DNA from: Methylobacteriaceae bacterium
GTDB lineage: Bacteria > Pseudomonadota > Alphaproteobacteria > Rhizobiales > Beijerinckiaceae
Length of the DNA: 5,818 nucleotides
Assembly: GCA_019247255.1 (NCBI GenBank)
Contig: JAFAPJ010000009.1
Span: 1-5,818, forward strand
Reading direction: 5' to 3'
Shown here: positions 1 through 5,818 of the stretch, piece after piece
How the letters are laid out: each line of letters starts with the position of its first letter
Numbering within the stretch: position 1 is the stretch's first letter
The notes under the pieces: model-generated
What the model was told of the DNA's origin: nothing
Database searches by the model: none
The model's input: only the letters and a program-made list of their open reading frames with translations
Position numbers and translations under genes: made by a program

Positions 1-1
1 C

Positions 2-1528
2 CTGGCGCTCGTTCTCGGAGCCCTCCCGCGCCACCCGGTTCTGACCCTCGATGCCTGCCGTCTTCGCCTTCGCGGCAAGAAGGTTCGGGCCCGCCATTAC
101 CTCGCGGTCGCCTCAGGCACGACGCCGCTCTCCGACTACCCCCGCTGGGCGGCCGCGCGGGCGATGCGGCTCGCGGCGCCCGAGCCCGCCCCGGCCGTGG
201 CGATCGGCTTCGCGATCGCGCCGGGCGACGCGTCCCGCGCTGAGGTCGAGGCGACCCGCGCCCATCTCGCGGAGGCCGGGGCCGCCGCCATCCGGGTCGG
301 CGGCCGGGAACCGGGCGACTGGACGGGCTGCGCGTGGGTCGGCCTTCTCCGGGCCGGCGACCGGCTGGCCGAGGGCGCGCTCGACTGCCTCGCGGCCGCG
401 ATCGGGCGCGATCCCGGCCTCGCGATCCTGTTCAGCGACGAGGACGAGCCGGCCCCGGCGGGCGGCGGCCGCGTCCCCTGGCTCAAGCCGGATTGGAGCC
501 CGCGGCTCCAGGCAGCCCGGCCCCCTCGCGACGGCCTCGCCCTCCTCCGGGCCGACCTCCTCCGCGACGGCGACCCCGAGGCGTCTCTCGCGCAGACGCT
601 CGCCCGGCCCGACGCCCGGGTCGGGCACGTCCGCCGCATTCTCCTGCATCGCGGGGCGCCGGCCCCGGCGTCCCGCCCGGCGTCGGCCGTCGCGCAATCC
701 GCCCCGACGCCCTCCGTCTCCGTCGTGATCCCGAACAAGGATCGGCTCGGGCTGCTCAGGGTCTGCCTTGAGGGCCTGATTCGCGGCACGGATCACCCGG
801 CGCTCGACATCTTCCTCGTCGACAACGGCAGCGAGGAGGCCGAGACCCACGCCTTCTACCGCTCGCTCGCGGGCGAGCCGCGCCTCGCGATCCTCGAGCG
901 GCCGGGCCCCTTCAACTACTCGGCCTTGACCAACGCCGGCGTCGCGGCCTCGACCGGCGAGCTCCTGCTCCTCCTCAACAACGACATCGAGATCGTCCGG
1001 CCCGATTGGCTCGCGCTCATGGTCGCGGAGGCGACGCGACCGGGGGTCGGGGCGGTCGGCGCCACCCTCCTCTACCCGGACCGGCGCATCCAGCATGCCG
1101 GTGTCGCCATCGGGCTCGGCGGCGAGGCCGGGCATCTCTATCGCGGGAGGCCCGCCGGGCATCCGGACGCGTTCCGCCGCCTCGACGTCCCGCACGAGGT
1201 CTCGGCCGTGACGGGGGCCTGCCTGCTCGTGTCCCGGAGCGCCTACGACCGGGTCGGCGGCCTTGACGAGGCGGAGCTTCCCGTCTCCTTCAACGACATC
1301 GACCTGTGCCTGAAGCTGCGCCAGGAAGGCCTGCGCAACATCCTCGTTCCCGACGCCGTGCTGATCCACCACGAATCCGCGAGCCGCGGCCGCGACACGG
1401 GCGCCAAGGAGGCCCGGGCGCGCCGCGAGGCGGCGGTGTTCGCGTCGCGCTGGCGCGGCGTCATGCGCGACGACCCTTATTTCCATCCGGGGCTGTCCTT
1501 GCTCCGGTTCGACGTCTCGCTCGGCTGA
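2..1528 (+). CDS. Family 2 glycosyltransferase with degenerate N-terminal domain (5'-partial)
   Basis: Probable cytoplasmic GT2 (GT-A fold) transferase adding a sugar from a nucleotide-sugar donor to a growing surface polysaccharide; donor and acceptor unknown. The frame is open to the left edge, so the start lies outside. An ATG at 164 exists, but coding-like sequence continues upstream, including a YxxW motif (Y at 137, W at 146) that the neighbouring gene also has before its first GT domain. Visible fragment is 508 residues (numbered from base 2). The C-terminal catalytic domain (about 237-470) is intact: VSVVIP strand (239-244), DNGS (274-277), LLNND (324-328, DXD-equivalent), SAVTGACLLV, FNDIDL (430-435, presumed catalytic Asp) and HHES (456-459). 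The N-terminal domain (about 64-215) retains FSDEDE (144-149) but lacks the usual acidic motifs. A linker rich in Ala, Pro and Ser joins them. No membrane segment or signal peptide is visible. It ends 4 bp before the next gene, so the two are almost certainly co-transcribed. Confidence 0.88.
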   Translation: MALVLGALPRHPVLTLDACRLRLRGKKVRARHYLAVASGTTPLSDYPRWAAARAMRLAAPEPAPAVAIGFAIAPGDASRAEVEATRAHLAEAGAAAIRVGGREPGDWTGCAWVGLLRAGDRLAEGALDCLAAAIGRDPGLAILFSDEDEPAPAGGGRVPWLKPDWSPRLQAARPPRDGLALLRADLLRDGDPEASLAQTLARPDARVGHVRRILLHRGAPAPASRPASAVAQSAPTPSVSVVIPNKDRLGLLRVCLEGLIRGTDHPALDIFLVDNGSEEAETHAFYRSLAGEPRLAILERPGPFNYSALTNAGVAASTGELLLLLNNDIEIVRPDWLALMVAEATRPGVGAVGATLLYPDRRIQHAGVAIGLGGEAGHLYRGRPAGHPDAFRRLDVPHEVSAVTGACLLVSRSAYDRVGGLDEAELPVSFNDIDLCLKLRQEGLRNILVPDAVLIHHESASRGRDTGAKEARARREAAVFASRWRGVMRDDPYFHPGLSLLRFDVSLG

Positions 1529-1532
1529 CCGC

Positions 1533-3890
1533 ATGACCCGCCCCGACGCGGCCGGACCGGACGCGCACCCGATCCTTCGGCCGACCCTGACGCCCCTCGA
1601 TCCGCTCCGGCGCGACCAGCATGGCGCCTGGCTCTCGCCGGACGGTCCGGCGCGGCTGCGCTTCGGCCTCGACGCGGCCGCGCTCGCGGGCGCCTGGGTC
1701 GAGATCGAGGTCGCGATCCTGACGGATGCCGAGACGGTGCGGATGTCGCTCTATCTCGAGCGTCCCGGGGACGGCCCGCCCGAGCCCTCGCCCTTCGCGG
1801 CACGGGCACGGGGGCGTGGCCGCTGGGTCGGGCTCCTGCCGCGGGACCTGTCCGGCCTTCTCTTCGAGCCGCTCGACGGGCCGGGCCGCTTCCGGATCGA
1901 GGACGCGACGATCCGCCGGCTCTCGCGGCGCGAGCTCCTCGGGGAGGCGGCCCGGATCGACCCGCTCGAGACCGCGGTCGCCACCTTCTGGCGCGCCCGC
2001 GGCAAGAAGCTGCGCGGCCGCAACCGCATCGAGGCGCTGTTCCGCCGCCCGACCGCCACGACCTACGCGGCCTGGCTCCTCGAGAACGAGACCGTCTCGG
2101 AGGCCGAGCGGCGCTTCATGCTCGACCTCATGGCCGAGTGGCGCGACCCGCCGCTGATCTCCGTCGTCATGCCGGTCTACAACACGCCGCCGCGCGAGCT
2201 CGAGGCCGCGATCCGGTCGGTCGAAAGCCAGCTCTATCCGCGCTGGGAGCTCTGCATCGCGGACGATGCCTCCCCGGACCCCGCCGTCCGGCCGGTGCTG
2301 GAGGCCGCCCTCGCCCGGGACACGCGGATCAAGGTCGCCTGGCGCCCGGAGAACGGGAACATCGCGGCCGCCTCGAACAGCGCGCTCGCGCTCGCGACCG
2401 GCGCCTTCGTGGCGCTCCTCGATCACGACGACCTCCTGCCACCCCACGCGCTCTATTACGTCGCACGCGAGATCGTCGCGCATCCGGATTCCGACATCAT
2501 CTACACGGACGAGGACAAGGTCGACGAGAGCGGGGCGCGCTACGACCCGCACATGAAGTCGGACTGGAACGAGGAGATGCTTCTCGCCCAGAACTACCTC
2601 AATCATCTGAGCGTCTTCCGGACCGAGCTCGTGCGGCGCGCGGGCGCCTTCCGGCTCGGCCTCGAGGGCAGCCAGGACCACGACCTGATCCTGCGCATCC
2701 TCGACCACACGGACGAGACCCGCATCCGGCACGTCCCCCGGGTGCTCTACCATTGGCGGAACTATAAGCGCTCCGGCGCCTTCTCCGGCCGCCGGCTCGA
2801 CGAGGCGCTCCGCGCGCGCCGCCGCGCCCTGGAGGATTACGTGGCGCGACGGGGCATCGACGGCGAGGTGCTCGAAGGCCCCTTCGGCTTCAACCGCCTG
2901 AAGCGCCGCCTGCCCGACCCGGCCCCGAAGGTCACGGTGGTGATCCCGACGCGCGACGCCGCGAAGCTCGTCGCGGTGGCGGCGCGCGGCGTCCTCGAGG
3001 GCACGACCTATCCCGATCTCGAGCTCGTCATCATCGACAACGAGAGCCGCGAGCCCGAGACGCGCACGCTCTTCGACGCGCTCCGCCGCGACCCGCGCGT
3101 CAAGATCCGGCCCTATCCCGGGCCCTTCAACTTCTCGGCGATGAACAACCGGGTCGTCGAGGAGAGCGATGCCGAGTTCATCCTCCTTCTCAACAATGAC
3201 ATCGAGGTGATCGAGCCGAACTGGCTCGGCGAGATGGTGGCGCTGGGCCTCTCCGACGCCGTGGCGGCGGTCGGCGGTCGGCTTCTCTACCCGGACAACC
3301 ACGTCCAGCATGGGGGAATCGTGCTCGGCGTCGGCGGGCTGAACGGGGTCGACGGCGTGGCCGGCCACAGCCAGCTCAGGGCGAAGCGCCGGCACCCGGG
3401 CTATTTCGGCCGGCTCGTGATCCCGCAATACATGTCAGCCGTGACGGGCGCCTGCATGCTGGTCCGGCGCGAGGCGTTCCTGGCGGTCGGCGGCTTCGAC
3501 GAGGACAAGCTCGCGGTCGCGTTCAACGACGTCGACCTCTGCCTGAAGCTCCGCGCCGCCGGCTGGAAGATCGCCTGGACGCCCTACGCCACCCTCTACC
3601 ACCACGAATCCGCGACGCGCGGCGTCGACACGGCGCCCGAGAAGCAGGAGCGCTTCAATCGCGAGGTCCGGGTCATGCTCGACCGCTGGGGCCAGACGCT
3701 CCGCCGCGACCCCTATTACAACCCGAACCTCTCGCTCGTGTCGGCGCATTTCATCCTGAAGGGGCTGACCCCGAAGGTTGAGAAGCCGCCGCTCCACGCG
3801 CGGCTGCCGTTCCGGGTCCAGACGCCGCTCATCCGCCGCGAGGGTGCCTGGCGGTGGCGCAAGCCCTGGCGTCCCCCGCCTCCGCCGTGA
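1533..3890 (+). CDS. Two-domain (tandem GT2) glycosyltransferase
   Basis: A 785-residue protein with two complete GT-A glycosyltransferase domains, probably making two successive transfers in surface polysaccharide (O-antigen/EPS) assembly; the sugars are unknown. Residues 1-200 form a non-catalytic N-terminal region, beta-rich in its first half and ending with a YAAWLL stretch (178-183). Domain 1 (about 207-410): VVMPVYN (211-217), DDASPD (244-249), DHDD (297-300, DXD), TDEDK (325-329), SQDHDL (380-385, presumed catalytic base). Domain 2 (about 466-700): VVIPTRD (469-475), DNES (502-505), LLNND (552-556), SAVTGACMLV (635-644), FNDVDL (664-669), HHES (690-693). Domain 2 closely matches the C-terminal domain of the preceding gene. 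The tail is basic and ends in five prolines before TGA. The ATG at 1533 follows the upstream stop by 4 bp with no clear Shine-Dalgarno sequence, suggesting translational coupling. No transmembrane segments are visible, so a soluble or peripheral cytoplasmic enzyme is likely. Confidence 0.93.
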   Translation: MTRPDAAGPDAHPILRPTLTPLDPLRRDQHGAWLSPDGPARLRFGLDAAALAGAWVEIEVAILTDAETVRMSLYLERPGDGPPEPSPFAARARGRGRWVGLLPRDLSGLLFEPLDGPGRFRIEDATIRRLSRRELLGEAARIDPLETAVATFWRARGKKLRGRNRIEALFRRPTATTYAAWLLENETVSEAERRFMLDLMAEWRDPPLISVVMPVYNTPPRELEAAIRSVESQLYPRWELCIADDASPDPAVRPVLEAALARDTRIKVAWRPENGNIAAASNSALALATGAFVALLDHDDLLPPHALYYVAREIVAHPDSDIIYTDEDKVDESGARYDPHMKSDWNEEMLLAQNYLNHLSVFRTELVRRAGAFRLGLEGSQDHDLILRILDHTDETRIRHVPRVLYHWRNYKRSGAFSGRRLDEALRARRRALEDYVARRGIDGEVLEGPFGFNRLKRRLPDPAPKVTVVIPTRDAAKLVAVAARGVLEGTTYPDLELVIIDNESREPETRTLFDALRRDPRVKIRPYPGPFNFSAMNNRVVEESDAEFILLLNNDIEVIEPNWLGEMVALGLSDAVAAVGGRLLYPDNHVQHGGIVLGVGGLNGVDGVAGHSQLRAKRRHPGYFGRLVIPQYMSAVTGACMLVRREAFLAVGGFDEDKLAVAFNDVDLCLKLRAAGWKIAWTPYATLYHHESATRGVDTAPEKQERFNREVRVMLDRWGQTLRRDPYYNPNLSLVSAHFILKGLTPKVEKPPLHARLPFRVQTPLIRREGAWRWRKPWRPPPPP

Positions 3891-3944
3891 GCCCCCCGCC
3901 ATGAGCCCTCCTCGCCATGAGCCTTCCTCGCCTTGAGCCCTCGA
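3883..3944 (+). repeat. Degenerate 16-bp tandem repeat in the GT2-SDR spacer
   Basis: Three adjacent 16-bp units at 3897-3912, 3913-3928 and 3929-3944 follow the pattern CGCC-NTGAGCC-YTCCT. The first two units differ at one position; the third reads CGCCTTGAGCCCTCGA. A shortened 14-bp copy (CGCCGTGAGCCCCC, 3883-3896) spans the stop codon of the upstream glycosyltransferase, which suggests the array grew by slippage from the end of that gene. Each unit contains an NTGA tetranucleotide (GTGA 3887, ATGA 3901, ATGA 3917, TTGA 3933), followed by ATGA at 3944 just past the array. Because 16 is not a multiple of 3, each copy shifts the reading frame. Confidence 0.85.
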
Positions 3945-4711
3945 TGAGCTCCCGCACCATCCTCATCACGGGCGCGTCGCGCGGGATCGGCCGCGCGCTC
4001 GCGGTGGCGTACGCCGAGCCCGGCGTGCATCTCGCGCTCGTCGGACGCGACGAGGCGCTGCTCAGCACGGCGGCCGCTACCTGCCGGGCCCGCGGCGCGG
4101 ACGCGACCGTCTTCGCGGTCGACGTGCGGGACCGGGACGGCATGGCCTACGCGCTCGCGACCTTCGACCTCGCGCACCCGCTCGATCTCGTGGTGGCGAA
4201 TGCCGGCGTCGCCCTGCCGACGGGCGACGATCCGACCGTCGCGACCTCGGCCTATGACGAGATCGAGATCAACCTCGTGGGCGCGCTGAACACCGCCTTT
4301 CCGGCGATCCCGCTGATGACGGCGCGCGGAGCGGGCCAGATAGCGCTCGTCTCCTCGCTCGCGGCCTTCGCGCCGCTCCCCGATTCCCCGGGCTACAGCG
4401 CCTCCAAGGCCGGGCTCCTCATGGCGGGGCTGGCGCTTCGGGAGCGGCTGCGGCCCCGCGGGATCCGGGTCAACGTGGTCTGTCCCGGCTACATCGCGAC
4501 CGCCATGGGCGAGCGCTACGAGGGCTGGAAGCCGCTGACGATGGCGCCCGAGCGCGCCGCGGAGCGCATCCGGTCGGGCCTCGCCCGCGACATGCCCGTG
4601 ATCGCCTTCCCGCGCCGCCTCGCGCTCGCGGCCCGGCTTTCGACCCTCGTGCCCGACCGGCTGCGCCGGGCCGGTCTCTCCGCCTTCCGGTTCCGGATCG
4701 GCGACGGCTGA
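3944..4711 (+). CDS. SDR family NAD(P)-dependent oxidoreductase
   Basis: Classical short-chain dehydrogenase/reductase of 255 residues, interconverting a hydroxyl and a carbonyl using NAD(P)(H); substrate unknown. Rossmann glycine motif TGASRGIG (9-16), Asp60 of the AVDV adenine-contact motif, NAG (86-88), helix-4 Asn110, catalytic Ser138, YSASK with Tyr151 and Lys155, then CPG (180-182). The Arg in the glycine motif and the Arg of VGR (33-35) hint at NADP(H), an inference from family rules. The C-terminal part (about 210-255) is basic and resembles a substrate-lid/tail seen in some SDRs. I chose the ATG at 3944 because it puts the first beta strand (RTILITG) at the usual distance from the N-terminus. 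An in-frame ATG at 3917 would add nine residues (MSLPRLEPS) encoded by the tandem repeat. Neither start has a good Shine-Dalgarno. It follows the glycosyltransferases in the same direction, so a role in the polysaccharide pathway is plausible but unproven. It is not an extended NDP-sugar SDR. Confidence 0.9.
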   Translation: MSSRTILITGASRGIGRALAVAYAEPGVHLALVGRDEALLSTAAATCRARGADATVFAVDVRDRDGMAYALATFDLAHPLDLVVANAGVALPTGDDPTVATSAYDEIEINLVGALNTAFPAIPLMTARGAGQIALVSSLAAFAPLPDSPGYSASKAGLLMAGLALRERLRPRGIRVNVVCPGYIATAMGERYEGWKPLTMAPERAAERIRSGLARDMPVIAFPRRLALAARLSTLVPDRLRRAGLSAFRFRIGDG

Positions 4712-4715
4712 CGGC

Positions 4716-5411
4716 TCAGATCGCCATGCGGGAGCGGACGTCGTCGCCCGCGAACTCGGCCGGGCCGCCCGCCATCACCACCTCGCCTCGCTCCAGCACA
4801 ACGAAGCGGTCGGCGAGGTCGCGCGCGAACTCGAAATATTGCTCGACGAGCAGGATCGCCATGTCGCCGCGCTCGCGCAGGTAGCGGATCGCCCGGCCGA
4901 TATCCTTGATGATGGAGGGCTGGATGCCCTCCGTCGGCTCGTCGAGAACGAGGAGCCGCGGGCGCGTCGTCAGCGCCCGGCCGATCGCGAGCTGCTGCTG
5001 CTGCCCGCCCGAGAGGTCGCCGCCGCGCCGGTTCAGCATCGATTTCAGCACGGGGAAGATCTCGAAGACCTCGTCCGGCACGACGCGCTGGCCGCGCGGC
5101 AGCGGCGCGAAACCGGTCTCGAGGTTCTCGCGGACGGTCAGCAGCGGGAAGATCTCGCGGCCCTGCGGCACGTAGGCGATGCCCGAACGGGCGCGCTCGG
5201 ACGGCTTCAGGCGCGAGATGTCGCGCTCGCCGAGCCGGATCGAGCCGCCGGCGATCGGCCGGTGGCCGACGATCGCCCGCATGAGCGAGGACTTGCCGAC
5301 GCCGTTGCGTCCGAGGACGCAGGTGACCTCGCCCTGCTTCGCCTCGACCGAGACGCCGCGGAGCGCCTGCGCGGCGCCGTAGAAGAGGGAGACGTTGTCG
5401 ACGCTCAGCAT
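4716..5411 (-). CDS. urtE: Urea ABC transporter ATP-binding subunit UrtE
   Basis: Cytoplasmic ATPase subunit of the high-affinity urea importer (UrtABCDE, of the branched-chain amino acid/HAAT ABC family), paired with UrtD to power the permeases UrtB and UrtC. The 231 residues match the usual UrtE/LivF length. Motifs in order: Walker A GRNGVGKS (34-41), Q-loop YVPQGREIFP (80-89, Gln83), signature LSGGQQQQ (133-140), Walker B LLVLDEPTEG (153-162), and a LivF-type switch VEQ (189-191) where many ABC ATPases have His. VEQYFEFARDLADRFVVL (189-206) and the VRSRMAI terminus are typical of UrtE rather than LivF. The ATG at 5411 gives the family's MLSV-type N-terminus. The frame stays open upstream to an ATG at 5525, but that extension translates the palindromic repeat and is not expected to be protein. 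It lies downstream of urtD, 193 bp away. It converges on the SDR gene, whose stop is 4 bp away. Confidence 0.95.
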   Translation of the reverse strand: MLSVDNVSLFYGAAQALRGVSVEAKQGEVTCVLGRNGVGKSSLMRAIVGHRPIAGGSIRLGERDISRLKPSERARSGIAYVPQGREIFPLLTVRENLETGFAPLPRGQRVVPDEVFEIFPVLKSMLNRRGGDLSGGQQQQLAIGRALTTRPRLLVLDEPTEGIQPSIIKDIGRAIRYLRERGDMAILLVEQYFEFARDLADRFVVLERGEVVMAGGPAEFAGDDVRSRMAI

Positions 5412-5421
5412 GGCTCGCCGG

Positions 5422-5430
5422 CCTCCCTCC
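5422..5430 (-). promoter_or_regulatory. Putative urtE ribosome-binding site inside the palindrome
   Basis: On the minus strand GGAGGGAGG lies 10 nt upstream of the urtE ATG at 5411, a slightly long but usable spacing for a Shine-Dalgarno sequence. It is the only purine-rich candidate close to this start. It overlaps the outer edge of the inverted repeat: bases 5425-5432 pair with 5438-5445 in a hairpin, so part of the site could be sequestered in the mRNA. Confidence 0.5.
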
Positions 5431-5576
5431 CCCTTGCGGGGAGGGCGGACTCGGCGAAGCCGAGCCGGGTGGGGGTGGTTCGGAGCGGAAGCGCATGCAG
5501 GGAGGTGGCGGCTCCGGCCCCCCACCCCGGTTCGCGCCTCCGGCGCGACTCGGCCCTCCCCGCGAGGGGGAGGGAG
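5423..5576. repeat. Composite extragenic palindrome (REP/BIME-like) between urtD and urtE
   Basis: The outer 11 bases, CTCCCTCCCCC (5423-5433) and GGGGGAGGGAG (5566-5576), are perfect inverted copies, and the similarity runs inward for about 50 bases per arm with changes. Each arm holds two hairpins. Left arm: CCCTCCCC/GGGGAGGG (5425-5432 with 5438-5445) and CTCGGC/GCCGAG (5450-5455 with 5459-5464, loop GAA). Right arm: CCCTCCCC/GGGGAGGG (5554-5561 with 5567-5574) and TCGCGCC/GGCGCGA (5532-5538 with 5542-5548, loop TCC). Inner arm ends are GGTGGGGG and CCCCCACC. The centre (about 5477-5517) has a further pair CGGAGC (5481-5486) and GCTCCG (5511-5516). Repeats of this type recur in many alphaproteobacterial genomes; their mobilising enzyme is not visible here. 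Translation of the arms gives the spurious LPLAGRA peptide. The element fills most of the urtD-urtE gap (5412-5604). Confidence 0.85.
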
Positions 5577-5604
5577 CGCGCGAGCTGGTTCGAGGGCGAG
5601 CGCG

Positions 5605-5818
5605 TCATCGCCCGAGATAGACCTCGATCACCCGCTCGTTCGTGGAGACCTGATCCAGCGGCCCCTCGGCCAGGACAGAGCCCTCATGCAGACACGTGAC
5701 CTTGACGCCGAGGTCGCGCACGAAGGTCATGTCGTGCTCGACCACGACGACCGAGCGCGTCCGGGCGATCTCGCGCAGGAGGTCGGCGGTATCGGCCGTC
5801 TCCTGGTCGGTCATGCCG
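5605..5818 (-). CDS. urtD: Urea ABC transporter ATP-binding subunit UrtD (C-terminal part)
   Basis: The last 70 complete codons plus one base of the first ATPase subunit of the urea importer; the 5' part, including Walker A, signature and Walker B, lies beyond the right edge. The visible protein starts in the conserved GMTDxET segment just after Walker B, then VVVVEHDMTFVRDLG with the H-switch His (EHDM; codon near 5736), VTCLHEGSVLAEG, and the terminus STNERVIEVYLGR, which is characteristic of UrtD. The internal ATG at 5814 is the Met of GMTD and not a start. Its stop at 5605-5607 is followed by 193 bp before urtE. It is the upstream gene of the pair and is presumably co-transcribed with urtE. 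Confidence 0.94.
   Translation of the reverse strand, partial: GMTDQETADTADLLREIARTRSVVVVEHDMTFVRDLGVKVTCLHEGSVLAEGPLDQVSTNERVIEVYLGR

Noticed and set aside
164..166. ATG at 164 as the true start of the first glycosyltransferase
   Set aside because: The frame is open and coding-like back to the window edge and includes a YxxW motif matching the neighbour, so the gene most likely begins outside the window.
113..1534. 473-residue open frame on the minus strand antisense to the first glycosyltransferase
   Set aside because: Same shadow effect; no motifs, and the opposite strand encodes an intact GT2 domain.
1461..3428. 655-residue open frame on the minus strand antisense to the tandem glycosyltransferase
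   Set aside because: Its residues are the low-complexity Arg/Ala/Asp/Glu/Val mix expected from the complement of a GC-rich coding frame, with no recognisable domain. The plus strand has clear GT2 motifs throughout, so the long frame follows from scarce stop codons at high GC.
4516..5496. 326-residue minus-strand frame overlapping urtE and the SDR
   Set aside because: Out of frame with urtE, extremely Arg/Pro rich, with no domain; it is a frame shadow of urtE that runs through the palindrome and antisense to the SDR.
5412..5525. N-terminal extension of UrtE to the ATG at 5525
   Set aside because: The extra 38 residues translate the repeat and have no place in the UrtE family, which starts at the ATG at 5411.
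5423..5576. CRISPR array or intrinsic terminator as an explanation of the repeats near 5500
   Set aside because: There are only two arms, in inverted and not direct orientation, with no regular spacers. No U-run follows the hairpins on either strand, so a standard rho-independent terminator is not supported.
5405..5608. 67-residue minus-strand frame between urtD and urtE, including the peptide LPLAGRA
   Set aside because: It is a translation of the palindromic repeat; such peptides recur as false genes wherever this repeat class occurs.
4839..5699. 286-residue plus-strand frame antisense to urtE and the urtD end
   Set aside because: Crosses two real genes and the repeat; composition and lack of motifs mark it as a shadow.

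Overview
The window is very GC-rich and strongly biased to G/C at third codon positions. Together with the urea-transporter genes and a CCCTCCCC/GGGGAGGG type extragenic palindrome, this suggests an alphaproteobacterium, most likely of the order Hyphomicrobiales (Methylobacterium-like). The genus is inferred from style and protein resemblance and was not tested.

Left block (2-4711, plus strand). There are three co-directional genes. The first, open at the left window edge, is a family-2 glycosyltransferase (GT2) whose N-terminal GT-A-like domain looks degenerate while its C-terminal domain is intact. Four bases after its stop begins a 785-residue protein with two intact GT2 domains in tandem. 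The C-terminal halves of the two proteins are clear paralogues. After a short spacer made of a 16-bp tandem repeat comes a classical short-chain dehydrogenase/reductase (SDR). The set looks like part of a cell-surface polysaccharide (O-antigen, capsule or exopolysaccharide) locus. Sugar donors, acceptors and the SDR substrate cannot be read from the sequence.

Right block (4716-5818, minus strand). This is the end of a urea ABC-transporter operon: the C-terminus of urtD (open at the right edge), then urtE complete. The two ATPase subunits would energise high-affinity urea uptake with UrtA (binding protein) and UrtB/UrtC (permeases), which lie outside the window. The 193 bp between urtD and urtE are mostly filled by a composite inverted repeat of about 154 bp, each arm carrying two hairpins. 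It overlaps the only plausible urtE ribosome-binding site.

The blocks are convergent, with only 4 bp between the SDR and urtE stop codons, so no intergenic terminator fits there. I found no RNA gene, CRISPR array, transposase or phage gene. No wholly new system is evident. The most notable points are the repeat-built chain of overlapping stop/start codons before the SDR, the degenerate GT domain, and the palindrome inside the urt operon.
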